Shown piece by piece: positions 14,928 to 25,200 of a stretch of DNA of 64,000 nt. The translations under genes were made by a program, and so were the position numbers. Numbering within the stretch: position 1 is the stretch's first letter; the number at the start of each line of letters is the position of its first letter. The DNA comes from G963668345 sp965206025 (GTDB lineage Bacteria > Acidobacteriota > Terriglobia > Bryobacterales > UBA6623). The notes beneath the pieces are model-generated. The model did not search any database. It was given only the letters and a program-made list of their open reading frames with translations, and was not told the origin of the DNA. The stretch is taken from the NCBI GenBank assembly GCA_965206025.1, contig CBDBIU010000005.1, positions 744,001-808,000 on the forward strand. The letters are read 5' to 3'.

Positions 14928-17475
14928 CGGCTTTTTTCCTTCGCGCCCGTCATCGCGGCCCACCATCTACGCCTACGAGGATGCCAATCCGCAATACGCG
15001 GGCCTGCTTAAGGTGGGCTACACGACCGTGGACGCGCAGAGCCGCGTTGCCCAACAGTATCCGACGTTGCGTCCCGGCAAGCCGCCGTACCGGATCGTCC
15101 TGGACGAGTCCGCCATGCGCAAAGACGGTACGGTGTTCACCGACCACGACGTACACCGGATGCTCCGGATCAACGGGGTGACGAACCCGGAAGGCGAGTG
15201 GTTCCGCTGCGCGGTTGCCCAGGTCAAGACCGCCATCATCGCCGTGCGGACCGGCCAACTGAATGAGGAGAACCGGTCGCTGGATTTCAAGATGCGCCCC
15301 GAGCAGGAAGCGGCGGTCGAGAAGACGGCCGCCTACTTCGCCGGTTGGCGCAGGGAGAAGGGCAACCGGAACAAGCCACCGCACTTTCTCTGGAACGCCA
15401 AGATGCGTTTCGGAAAGACCTTCGCCGCCTACCAGTTAGCGAAGAAAATGGGATGGCGGAAGTTGCTGGTATTGACGTTCAAGCCAGCAGTGCAAAGCGC
15501 CTGGGAAGAGGACTTGAAGTATCACGCAGACTTCAAGGGCTGGCAGTTCATTTCCCCCGGCGGATTGTCCTACGAGGCGGCCGACAAGAAGAAGCCGTTC
15601 GTCTGTTTCGGGTCCTTCCAAGACTACCTGGGCCGGAACCCCAGCACGGGTGGTATCAAAACCAAGAACGAATGGGTCCACACGACGAGCTGGGACTGTG
15701 TGATTCTCGACGAATACCACTACGGCGCCTGGCGAGAGAGCGCGAAGGAACTGTTTGAGGCGGAAGACAAGAAAGAGGTCGCTTTTGGCGAGGGGGAAGG
15801 TATTGAGGTCTTTGACGAAGACATCATGCCGATCACCACGGAGGGATATCTTTACCTCTCCGGCACGCCGTTTCGGGCCATTGCGTCCGGCGAGTTCATC
15901 GAGGAGCAAATCTTCAACTGGACCTATTCGGACGAGCAGCGGGCGAAGCACAACTGGAAGGGACCCAATAACCCCTACGCCGCGTTGCCCCGGATGGTGC
16001 TCCTGACCTACCAACTCCCGGACGCGATCCGGGACATCGCCATGCAGGGCGAGTTCAACGAGTTCGACTTGAACGTATTCTTCTCCGCCCAGGGCATAGG
16101 CGAGCCGGCGAGATTCAATTACGAGGACGAGGTTCAGAAGTGGCTAAACCTAATTCGCGGAGCGTTCCTGCCGGCCAGCGTTGACAACCTGAAACTCGGT
16201 GCGCAGAAGCCGCCGATGCCGTTCTCGGATGCGCGGCTCCTTGGCGTGCTTTCGCACTCCTTCTGGTTCCTGCCGAGCGTGGCGGCGTGTCACGCCATGA
16301 GCAATCTGCTGGCGAAAAGACAGAACCGGTTCTATCACGACTACAAGGTCATCGTGGCGGCGGGGAGCGCCGCCGGAATCGGCGCTGCGGCCTTGCCGCC
16401 GGTGCAAGAGGCGATGGACGATCCCCTAACGACCAAGACCATCACGTTGTCCTGCGGCAAGCTAACCACGGGCGTGACCGTGAAGCCGTGGGCGGGGATT
16501 CTTATGCTGCGCAACTCCTCAAGCCCGGAAACTTATTTCCAAGCGGCCTTCCGGGTGCAATCGCCCTGGACAGTGTCCGACCCCGACGGCGCATCCCCGA
16601 ACGAGGAGCTGATCGTCAAGGAGGAGTGCTACGTCTTCGATTTCGCTCCGGAGCGCGCGTTGCGGCAGATCGCCGACTACAGTTGCCGACTGAATGTGGA
16701 CGAGGCGAACACGGAAAAGAAAGTGGAGGAGTTCATCAGCTTCCTGCCGGTACTGGCGTACGACGGCAGTTCCATGAAGCAGATTGACGCCGCCGGCATT
16801 CTCGACATGGCGATGAGCGGCACGACGGCAACCCTGCTGGCGCGGCGCTGGGAAAGCGCTCTGCTGGTGAACGTGGACAACGGCACCCTGCGCCGCCTGA
16901 TGGGCAACAAGAAGGCGATGGACGCCCTCATGAGCATCGAGGGGTTCCGCAGTCTGAATCAGGACATCGAGACGATCATCAACAAATCGGAAGCCGTGAA
17001 GAACGCCCGCAAGGAGGCCAACGACGAGGAACTGTCCGCGAACAAGAAGAAGGGGCTTTCCGACGAGGAGAAGGAATACAAGGGCCGGCGGAAGCAGATT
17101 CAGGAGAAGCTCATCAAGTTCGCGACGCGGGTTCCGATCTTCATGTACCTGACGGACTACCGCGAGCGGACGCTGAAGGATGTGATTACGCAGCTGGAAC
17201 CGGGACTGTTCAAGAAGGTTACCGGGCTGAACGTAAGGGACTTCGAGTTGCTGGTCAGCCTGGGTGTCTTCAACAGCGCTCTGATGAACGATGCGGTGTA
17301 CAAGTTCAAGCGCTATGAGGACGCCAGCCTGCGCTACACCGGGATCGACAAGCACGAAGGCGAGGACATTGGATTGTACGACACCGTTTTGAGCCGTACC
17401 GACTACCAAGCGACTTTCGTCAATGAGCCGATCGAAGCGTACCAAAGCACGAGGCAGAGCCAACAGACGGGCTAA
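14920..17475 (+). CDS. GIY-YIG (T5orf172-like) nuclease fused to SF2 helicase
   Basis: 851 residues. The N-terminus (about 15-110) resembles the T5orf172/MUG113 branch of GIY-YIG nucleases (AGLLKVGYTT...SRV, then GEWFRC). An SF2 helicase follows: Walker A in WNAKMRFGKTFAAY (about 157-170), DEXH-type DEYH at about 264, motif III LYLSGTPFRA, and a motif VI variant in ETYFQAAFRVQSP. A long charged C-terminal region (KEANDEELSANKKK...) follows. This is the likely restriction subunit: ATP-driven translocation coupled to nuclease cleavage. GTG 14920 overlaps the methyltransferase stop by 8 bases. Short pieces of this gene are repeated just downstream. Confidence 0.82.
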   Translation: MSNGFFPSRPSSRPTIYAYEDANPQYAGLLKVGYTTVDAQSRVAQQYPTLRPGKPPYRIVLDESAMRKDGTVFTDHDVHRMLRINGVTNPEGEWFRCAVAQVKTAIIAVRTGQLNEENRSLDFKMRPEQEAAVEKTAAYFAGWRREKGNRNKPPHFLWNAKMRFGKTFAAYQLAKKMGWRKLLVLTFKPAVQSAWEEDLKYHADFKGWQFISPGGLSYEAADKKKPFVCFGSFQDYLGRNPSTGGIKTKNEWVHTTSWDCVILDEYHYGAWRESAKELFEAEDKKEVAFGEGEGIEVFDEDIMPITTEGYLYLSGTPFRAIASGEFIEEQIFNWTYSDEQRAKHNWKGPNNPYAALPRMVLLTYQLPDAIRDIAMQGEFNEFDLNVFFSAQGIGEPARFNYEDEVQKWLNLIRGAFLPASVDNLKLGAQKPPMPFSDARLLGVLSHSFWFLPSVAACHAMSNLLAKRQNRFYHDYKVIVAAGSAAGIGAAALPPVQEAMDDPLTTKTITLSCGKLTTGVTVKPWAGILMLRNSSSPETYFQAAFRVQSPWTVSDPDGASPNEELIVKEECYVFDFAPERALRQIADYSCRLNVDEANTEKKVEEFISFLPVLAYDGSSMKQIDAAGILDMAMSGTTATLLARRWESALLVNVDNGTLRRLMGNKKAMDALMSIEGFRSLNQDIETIINKSEAVKNARKEANDEELSANKKKGLSDEEKEYKGRRKQIQEKLIKFATRVPIFMYLTDYRERTLKDVITQLEPGLFKKVTGLNVRDFELLVSLGVFNSALMNDAVYKFKRYEDASLRYTGIDKHEGEDIGLYDTVLSRTDYQATFVNEPIEAYQSTRQSQQTG

Positions 17476-17494
17476 CAACAGCATGCAGCTGACG

Positions 17495-17556
17495 CCAGCG
17501 TTGACAACCTGAAACTCGGTGCGCAGAAAGCCGTGAAGAACGCCCGCAAGGAGGCC
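17495..17556 (+). repeat. Scar made of two fragments copied from the helicase gene
   Basis: About 35 bases match 16173-16207 and the next about 31 bases match the helicase segment around 16991-17022, joined directly. The rest of 17476-18172 has no gene. Hairpin-forming repeats occur there at 17864-17896 (GCCGGCA/TGCCGGC) and 17970-17999 (CCCGACAG/CTGTCGGG). Confidence 0.75.
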
Positions 17557-18172
17557 AAGGCGCTTCGCGCCGCAGCTGATGCTGGTCATTAGGCGGACAT
17601 CAAGGGCGCCCTGGACAAATGGCAACGAGACGGTACCGGGCGAATTGGCATTAACCCCTTGTGAACCAGCAACTTACTGGCCGGCCTGCGCCTCAATAGA
17701 AAAGCCAGCTCCGCCACCGTGCACGGGCTCCACCCAAAAGTACCGGCTAGAAGGCCCCATTCGTGCGCGGATGACTGGGTCCCCCAAGCCCTTTTCCTTG
17801 CCGGCCCACAGGCGCTAAGTCTCTAGTAAGCCTATATCTTTCAATATTTTACGCCATAATCCCGCCGGCAGCCCTACTGTTTGGCTAGTTGCCGGCAGGG
17901 CGGTATGAGGATGGGCTATGGATGGCCCACCGACGACCCAGAAACGACCGACAAACGACACACATAGTGCCCGACAGCTGATCGCCAAAACCTGTCGGGA
18001 AGAGGCGGGCTGCTCATGTCCTTGACGAACGTCTTTGACCAACGGCAAAGACGACCGTGGGTCGCTGATCTTGATAGATCTGCCCTGACGAGGAAGCCTC
18101 GATCCACGGGGCTGGCTCTACACTTGCCGACAAGGGAGGATCTATCGCCGTGCGCTTCGTTTGGCGACCGTG

Positions 18173-18458
18173 ATGCCAATGGACGAGAAGCCCGTTTCCC
18201 AGGCACCAACACAGTCTTCCACTCTTGGCTACCGAGCTACGACGACACTTGAGACGACCGCCGAGCGCCTTCGTGCCATGTTTGAGCAGTTGCAGGAAGA
18301 GCGTTTCTCGATTTGCGGCCGCGGTCAACGGAGTTGGCGAGGGTGTTCTGGTGGTCGACCGGGAGGGGCGCATGTTCCCGAATGTGAACTTAAGGGCCAG
18401 GGAGCGCGTCTTCGACGGGTCTGGTGAAATGGCAAAATTGTTTGGGCGAGTTTTCCGG
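18173..18458 (+). pseudogene. PAS-domain sensor remnant, frameshifted and cut by IS21
   Basis: The frame from ATG 18173 gives a signalling-type helix (TTAERLRAMFEQLQEERF), then a single-base shift near 18312 moves to the frame encoding AAAVNGVGEGVLVVDREGRMF, a typical start of a PAS domain. The reading ends where the IS21 element begins at 18459. No continuation is recognisable at 21013. The segment resembles the PAS region of the decayed kinase at 51933. Probably the remnant of a histidine kinase or other sensor. Confidence 0.6.
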
Positions 18459-18627
18459 TGTCAAGGGCGGAGTAAATTTGGACCACTTCGGCGGAGCAAA
18501 AGTAGACCAGTTGGTGAAGGGGTAGCGGTTTTCGTGGGACGGCTGGAACGGAGCCTGCGGTCGCCCTTTAGGGCGGCCCAGGCGTAGTGGAGGCCGTCCC
18601 ACGAAAACCGGGCGAGTGGCCGGTGGG

Positions 18628-19389
18628 TCAGCCCAAAGAGTGAGCCCGCTTCTTCTTGCTCTGGATCAGACGGAAGCTTTCGCCGTTCATCTCTAGAATA
18701 TGAACGTGGTGCGTGAGGCGATCGAGCAGGGCGCCGGTCAGCCGCTCGGAGCCGAAGACCTCCGTCCATTCGTTAAACGGCAGATTCGAGGTGACCAGCG
18801 TCGAGCCCTGTTCGTAGCGCTGGGAAAACACTTCGAACAATAACTCCGCTCCGGTCTTCGATAGCGGCACGTAGCCCAGTTCATCGACGATCAGCAGATC
18901 CTGCTTGGCCAACTGCTTTTGACATCGCAGCAAGCGCCGTTCATCTCGGGCTTCGAGCAGCTCATTGACCAGTGCCGCCGCTGTTGTGAAGCGTGTTCGA
19001 TAGCCGCGCTGACAAGCCGCCAGTCCCAACGCCAAGCCGATGTGCGTTTTGCCCGTGCCGGAATTACCCAGTGCCAGCACGTTTTCGCGGCGGTCGATAA
19101 ACTCACAGCGCGCCAGTTCCAGCACCAGCTTCTTGTTCAACGCTGGCAAGGACGGGAAGTCGAAAGTGTCCAGACTCTTGGTCACGGGAAACTTCGCGGC
19201 CTTGATGCGGCGCTCGGTGGCCCGCTGTTCACGGTCGAGCAGTTCCAGCTCGCAGAGTTGTTGCAGGAAGCTCCTCGAATCCAAGCTCTCGGCGGCGCAT
19301 TGCCGCGCCAGTTTGTCGTACTCGCGCAGGAAGGTTGGCAGCCGCAACGCTTTCAAATGCGCTTCGAGCAGAAGTTTCGACCTCGCCAT
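18628..19389 (-). CDS. istB: IS21 helper ATPase IstB, copy 1
   Basis: 253 residues, an AAA+ ATPase that assists transposition and target choice. Walker A is LGNSGTGKTHIGLAL, Walker B is DLLIVDELGYVPL, and the C-terminus carries the DRLTHHVHILEMNGESFRL segment typical of IstB. ATG 19389 overlaps the istA stop (TAATG), giving translational coupling. The copy at 31390 differs by one residue (VNELL here, VNELF there). Confidence 0.93.
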   Translation of the reverse strand: MARSKLLLEAHLKALRLPTFLREYDKLARQCAAESLDSRSFLQQLCELELLDREQRATERRIKAAKFPVTKSLDTFDFPSLPALNKKLVLELARCEFIDRRENVLALGNSGTGKTHIGLALGLAACQRGYRTRFTTAAALVNELLEARDERRLLRCQKQLAKQDLLIVDELGYVPLSKTGAELLFEVFSQRYEQGSTLVTSNLPFNEWTEVFGSERLTGALLDRLTHHVHILEMNGESFRLIQSKKKRAHSLG

Positions 19390-20888
19390 TACCCCCCTCC
19401 TTGTGCCAGCAGTGCCAAATAGTCCGCAGCGGAGGTTTGCTCCACCTGGGCTGCCGGCAGGTGCGGATACTTCGTCAAGTCCAAGCGCGGCGGCCGTTGC
19501 TCGATGCGGCACAGCACTAAGTGCCTGACTGCATCCAAGCCAATCGCTCCCAACTCGCAGGCTTGGCGCACCGCCGCGGCAACGTGCTCGAATCGGAAGT
19601 CCTCCAGTAATCGCAATACCTGCACGTACTCGCGCTTGCCTGGCATTCCCAACCGTGCCTCGAGCAAACGTCTCAAGCACGTGAACTGTTCGGGCAGCTC
19701 CCAGCCCGCCAACGGGGCCGCTTGATCGAGCGCGTTGGTCTTGCGTTCCAGCAGTGCTAGGTAATGCAGCGGATCGAAGATCAACTCTTCGCGTTCGTAA
19801 CTGCGCCGGTGGCGCGCGATCTCTTCGCTGCCACAACAGATCACGATTTCATCGACGTAGCCTTTCAGCAACACCTGGCGATGTCCGTAGCGTGTGGGCA
19901 CCGAGTAGTCGTTGGCGCGATAGCGCACCAATGACAGCGACGTCACCCGCGTGGTGCGTTTGTCGCAGGCGTCATAGGGCGTGGGCGGCAAGGGCAACAA
20001 CGCTTGGCGGTCACGCTTGAAACGTTCCTCAATCGTTTCGGTGTGCCGCCGCAAGCGCCGCTTACGATTGTTGAGGCACTGCGCTTCGAGCTGCTCGTTG
20101 AACGCTTCCCAGCTTGGAAACCTTGGCGCCGGCACCATGAAGTTCCGCCGGGCATAACCGACCAGTCCTTCCACCTTTCCCTTGTCGTTGCCTTTGCCCG
20201 GACGCCCGAAACGATCGGAGAATAAATAGTGCGACTGCAGTTCACTGAACACCCTGGTCCGCTTGCGCCTGCCGTCGCCCAGAATCCTCGCCACCGCCAA
20301 GGTCGTGTTGTCGTAGAGGATGCTGCGTGGCACGCCGCCGAAGTACCGAAACGCTGCGTTGTGCCCCTCGCAAAACGCTTCCGTCGTCTCGGCCGGGAAA
20401 GCTTTTACGAAAGCGTCATCGCTATGCGGCAGATCGACCACCAAGTAGTGCGCCTTGCGCTGTACGCCGTCAATGACCACCAGAGCTTCACCGAAGTCGG
20501 CCTGGGCATCGCCCGGCGGATGCACCAGCGGCACGAACATCTCTTGCCCGCCGAGCTTCTTGTCGCGAACATAGTCCTTGACGATCGTGTAACCGCCGGT
20601 GAAATCGTACTCGTCGCGCAAGCGGTCGAAGATGCGTTTTGCGGTGTGGCGTTGTTTCTTCGGACGTTCCTGATCGTCGATGAGGATCTGATCGACGATT
20701 CCGGTGAAGGGATCCAGCTTCGGCCTCTGCGCTGGTTGGCGCCGCCGATAGCCCGGCGGAGTGGCGTAGCGCAACATCTTGCGCACCGTCCCTCGCGCCA
20801 GGCCAAACCGTTTGGCGGCCTCGCGCTCACTGAGCCCTTCGACAAAGACACTGCGCCGTACTTGAGCGTATAGCTCCACGCGATACAT
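19389..20888 (-). CDS. istA: IS21 transposase IstA, copy 1
   Basis: 499 residues from ATG 20888 (MYRVELYAQVRR). N-terminal helix-turn-helix (SEREAAKRFGLARGTVRKML); rve core with the first Asp in GDAQADFGEALV, the second in PRSILYDNTTLAV and the Glu in KGKVEGLVGYARRNF; C-terminal Mu-C-like domain (NDYSVPTRYGHRQVLLKGYVDEI). The catalytic residues are intact. One residue (EQRPPR here, EQQPPR there) separates it from the copy at 29891. Long opposite-strand open frames inside it are shadows. Confidence 0.93.
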   Translation of the reverse strand: MYRVELYAQVRRSVFVEGLSEREAAKRFGLARGTVRKMLRYATPPGYRRRQPAQRPKLDPFTGIVDQILIDDQERPKKQRHTAKRIFDRLRDEYDFTGGYTIVKDYVRDKKLGGQEMFVPLVHPPGDAQADFGEALVVIDGVQRKAHYLVVDLPHSDDAFVKAFPAETTEAFCEGHNAAFRYFGGVPRSILYDNTTLAVARILGDGRRKRTRVFSELQSHYLFSDRFGRPGKGNDKGKVEGLVGYARRNFMVPAPRFPSWEAFNEQLEAQCLNNRKRRLRRHTETIEERFKRDRQALLPLPPTPYDACDKRTTRVTSLSLVRYRANDYSVPTRYGHRQVLLKGYVDEIVICCGSEEIARHRRSYEREELIFDPLHYLALLERKTNALDQAAPLAGWELPEQFTCLRRLLEARLGMPGKREYVQVLRLLEDFRFEHVAAAVRQACELGAIGLDAVRHLVLCRIEQRPPRLDLTKYPHLPAAQVEQTSAADYLALLAQGGG

Positions 20889-21141
20889 CCCTCTCGTGTC
20901 CCACAAACACCACAGGAATGTTCGCTGGACCACTCGGACGGTCTACTTTTACTCCGCCCAAAAGCAGCTTCGATTCGCCGCTCTATGGTCTAGTTTCGCT
21001 CCGCCGTTCTCACTCCGTCACAGAGCCGGTGCAGCGGGCCTGGAAGGTATCTTGCGCTCCTATTGCTGGGCCGTCTGGCAGAGTGCATGCTGCCGTCACG
21101 ATCTTCTATGAAAAGCATAAGTTTACAGCTGACGGAAGGGT

Positions 21142-22074
21142 TCAATCCGCAACTTCAATGTGACGGCGGTGGGTTACATTCACTTCCGGTCTGGCTTCCA
21201 CACGCAAAGGGACTCGTCCTCGGGTGTCTTTGGGATTAGAAATGGTCAGCACATACGAGTGAGTTATCCGCTCCACCTGCTGCTTGAGGAATGCAGGAAT
21301 CTCGGAAACACTGCTGCAGAAAAGCGCCTCCCCGCCTGTTGTTTGGGCGAACTGTCGCAAACCATCTTGGTAAGCGATGTCGAGGCGGTTTGCACGCCTC
21401 TCCAAATGTAGGAAGAACATGGGCGCCCAGGATTGATGCAGCGAATTCACGATTGTGGTGATTCTCTCCCGGATGACTCTGTCGCGGAAGCGGCGGCTGA
21501 GATCCGTGCGGTCACTGGGGTTGATGACTGGATTCGAGTAGTCGCCGCGATACTGCCGAATGCTCCCGTCGGTAATCGAAAGCACGGCTACCCGTACTTC
21601 GGATTCACGGAGCATTCGGTCGGCGATGGTGGAAGCACGCTCGACTGACTCGAGCAAGCTTGGGAAACGAGAGACCTGAAGATTCGAGATGACCTCCTCG
21701 AGCTTTTCGTGGTCTCTTGTCGGATCTGCGAGTACCTGTAAGCCGTCCCGTGCCTGCAGGAGGGCGACATACGGGCGTGGCCCCAGGTCGTCGATTGCTT
21801 CGATGAGTGCCCGGCGCGCGACATCCACGCGGTTAAGGTGTCCCGCCAAGTCCAGAAGCACTAATAGGATCAAGTTGTCGCGCGGGGTTAGGACGCTCCT
21901 AACCTCCACTTCTTCGTTGTCCAACCAGGCTCGGAAGTTTTCCGCCGGCAAATCGTCTCGGAAATTCCCTTGACCGTCTTGGACACGCACCGAAACTTTG
22001 AGCGCAGCTTGGAGGGGACACAAACTCAGAATCAGCAACAGTAGACAGGCGCGAGAGCAGGGAGGAGCCCGCAT
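21142..22074 (-). CDS. VWFA-related secreted protein, acidobacterial type
   Basis: About 310 residues from ATG 22074, which starts a clear signal peptide (MRAPPCSRACLLLLILSLCP); the frame is open to 22167 without one. The sequence shows the VWFA-related pattern of Acidobacteriota: an N-terminal beta domain ending NFRAWLDNEEVEVRSV, then LILLVLLDLAGHLNRVDVARRAL in place of the usual DxSGS metal site, VAVLSITDGS, and a C-terminal GLRQFAQTTGGEALF ... YVLTISNP. The MIDAS serines are not conserved (LDLAGHL), so metal binding is doubtful. It probably acts in the periplasm or outside the cell. It follows the barrel gene at 22238 on the same strand. Confidence 0.75.
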   Translation of the reverse strand: MRAPPCSRACLLLLILSLCPLQAALKVSVRVQDGQGNFRDDLPAENFRAWLDNEEVEVRSVLTPRDNLILLVLLDLAGHLNRVDVARRALIEAIDDLGPRPYVALLQARDGLQVLADPTRDHEKLEEVISNLQVSRFPSLLESVERASTIADRMLRESEVRVAVLSITDGSIRQYRGDYSNPVINPSDRTDLSRRFRDRVIRERITTIVNSLHQSWAPMFFLHLERRANRLDIAYQDGLRQFAQTTGGEALFCSSVSEIPAFLKQQVERITHSYVLTISNPKDTRGRVPLRVEARPEVNVTHRRHIEVAD

Positions 22075-22237
22075 ATCTACCACCGAATCGTCGGCGCGGA
22101 CCGTTGCGTTCGCCTCTCCTTCACGCACGAAGGGAGTGCTGCCAGTTGGAGGGAAATGCCCACACAATTCGATTTCCGCATGCCTCCGAAAAACGTCGAA
22201 GAACGACGGCTACCGCGCCAGCGTACCCCGGTTGGCC

Positions 22238-25200
22238 TCAGAAATTGAACTGCAGACCGAGCTGGACGACGCGGCCTCCCCGCGAGCCGATGATCTTGCC
22301 CGCATTGGCATTCGGCGCCTCTGCCGGCCCGATATAAGCGTCCGGGTCGTTCCAGTTTGCGTGGTTGAGGAAGTTAAATCCTTCGAAGAGGATATCCAAA
22401 CTCCGCTCACTCGTCAGCGGTAGACGCTTGCTCACGGAGAGGTCGTGATTATGGAAGCCTGGATTTCTCAGGGAAGGATGCGCTCGTGGTACGTTGCCGA
22501 TCGAAAAATCACCAGGATTGACAAAAGCTGCCGGGTTGAACCACACTTCCGGACCCGGGCGATCGACGCGGGCATTAACGCCGCTGACGCTCTGGACTCG
22601 CAAGGACCCTACGATACCGCCGGTGTTGTTGAATTCGGGCCTCAAGACGATCGGATCACCGCTTCCCCAGCGCGTGAACCCGCGGACAGACCAATTCCCG
22701 AGAATTCCGCTCAGCAAGCCCCGACTGCTCAGGAACGTCTTTCCCTGTCCAAAGGGGATCTCGTAGGAATACGAAAGGGACATGCGATGAGGACGTACCC
22801 ACGGAGTCAGCGCCCATTCGCTGTTACGGTCGAAATAGTCTTGTACTCCCGGCCCCGAGTAGTCGTCGTACTGCCTTCGCAGCAGGTAGGAGAAATCAAA
22901 AGACAAGCCCTGTGAGGCCTGTTTCTCGATTTCGATCGATCCGGACTCGGACCGATAGCGGCCCAGGGGGTAAAGGCGGCCTGTATCGATCGTCTGAAAC
23001 TGCGGATAAGGACGCAGCGATCTCCGGAAGCTCTCATCGTTCAGCTGATCGCGAAAAGCTAGCGCATCAAGGGGAACCGCATTGATTCCGGCGACGTTCC
23101 CGTTGACCAGCAGGTTATTAGCTCGCCTAACCCTTCCTTCGAGCCGAAACATGATTCCCAATGGCATTCGGCGTTCGAAGTCCAGGGTGAGATAGCGGTA
23201 GCGGGGCAAGCGGTCGGTGTTTGCCACGTAATCGGCGTCGGTATCATTGGCAGCGGTTGGTGACAAGTGCGGCAAAGGGGTGCCTAGCGGCGCCAGGCCC
23301 TGGCCAAGCACCACAGCCGGCTGGAGCTGCTCGTTAGTAGAGAAGAAAGTCCGCCTAGCACTGAAACCTTGCGTGGCAAACGGACCGGGTCTTAAAGGAA
23401 TCGAGCCGTACCGCTGCGCGACGCTCATTCGGACCACCGTGTCGCGTTTACGAGAGGGGCTCCACGAGAATCCAACCTGGGGTTCAAGTCGCGCTTGTGA
23501 GGGCTGAAAGGCTCTTCCTGCACCGTCGCGGCCTGCGAAAACGAGCGCGCCCGGGCGTCCGTTCTCCGGGTTGATCGAATCGACGTCGATCGTTGACTGG
23601 CGGTCAAACTTTTCAACCCTCGGTGTACTGACTTCGAGACGCACTGACAGGGTCGCGGTTAAGTTCGGGGTTAGCTCATATTCGTCCTGAACTTGGCTGC
23701 GCCAAAACTTGCGACGTAGGTAAGAAGGCTGCAGCAGATCGGTCGCCTCCGCCCGATAAGAGCGGCCCAACAGGAAACTCGCGAAAGAATTCCCTGTGTT
23801 GATGACGCCTGGCAGACCCGTGAGATCATCGTTGAACCGCAGCGACCCGGATGGCGAATCAGGCTCGAAGGTGTTGAGCTGATAAAACCTCAGCGAGGAA
23901 GACAGGGTCCAGGCGTGCTTGCCGCGCCGCAACGCTAGAGAATGTTCGGTGCCATAGGTCGTCCAGAAATTGCGGAGATACGCACCCTGCGGTGCTCCCA
24001 ACCCGAAGTACCCGTTGAACCGCACGGTGGGAAAGACCCCGCCACTGACCCCCTGAAGACCAAGCTCCTGCGGGATCTCCAGGTCTTCGTTCCCCAATCC
24101 CGGCGTCCGAACACCGGACGTGTTGACGCTAAAGGAAGCCGTATAGACGGAACGCGGTGAAATGGAAAAGCTATCGGACAGCTCCGCTCGTCGGTTGGAA
24201 AAAAGGCGGTCGGGCCTCCCGGGGTTGCCAATCGTCGGGTAGAGGTCAGCGGTGCCATTGAAGCCTTTCGAATAGGCTACGTCCAGGGCAAGGTTGTGCC
24301 TCTGCAAAACGTTCTGGTCGACTCGCAGAATAAAGCCGTCTGGCGTGTTGACTTCCGGCGAGTTGACCCAGTAGTTGTTCTCTAGAAACGGACCTACGTT
24401 CGCATTAGGTAATGGATAGTGCGGGAAAGCCGCCTGCGCTACTGGATCTGATCGAGTGGGCGGGATGACATTGTTCGGGAAAGGGGTGCGCACATACTCC
24501 AGGTTGTCGCGCGAGACCGGCTGCGACCGGTCGTAGACGGAGTTCAATTGGGTGGTCGTCGGGTCGTAAACCGTGACCGGCTGCCCCGCTTTGTCCACTA
24601 AGTCCGAAAAGTCGCCGCTGCGCTGCAAGGCTGTAGGCAAAGTTGCTAGCTTCGACCGCCCAACCCTCTCGCGCGTGGCTTCATAAGAGAAGGTAAAGAA
24701 AGTCGAGCGCTGCCCGTTGTAAACCTTAGGGATGTAAACCGGGCCGCTAACGCTGAATCCGAACTGATTGCGACGCAGAACGTTCCGATCTCCGCCCCGC
24801 TGTACAACCTGGTGGGGCACAGCGTCGAGACTGTCATTCCTAAGGAACTCGTAGACTCGGCCGTGCCAAAGCTGCCCAGGTCGAACCAGCGTGTTTCCCC
24901 GACCGTTCCCAACCCGAGCGCCAAGCCGCTCTGTCTCGCGCTGGAACACTCTGATTGCTTCCCCGATCTCCTTAACAACCGCTTCGGACTGGTCCGGGCC
25001 GGAGAAGTTTTTCTCCGCGGCCGAACCAGCGCTCGAACCCGCCGAAGACGTGGGTTTTGGCAGCACGTGATCGCCGGCTTCGGGGGGCAGTTGAGCCGAG
25101 TCGGAGTCTTCCGACGCCGATCCGTCGGGGCCAACGGAAGCACTGGTATCCTCTAATATCTCAGCAGGGTCGGAAGTGCTCTCTGAATCTGCGTTTGGGT

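Larger units (their letters stand above)
18459..21012 (-). mobile_element. IS21-family element, copy 1
   Basis: 2554 bp defined by comparison with 29767-32320, same length and nearly identical. The ends are TG...CA (TGTCAAGGGCGG at 18459; GCCGTTCTCA ending at 21012). Repeated blocks related to GCTCCGCC and GGTCTA-TTT near both termini are typical of the multiple terminal repeats of IS21. A TCCG near each junction may be a short target duplication but is offset by one base, so I do not rely on it. Confidence 0.9.
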
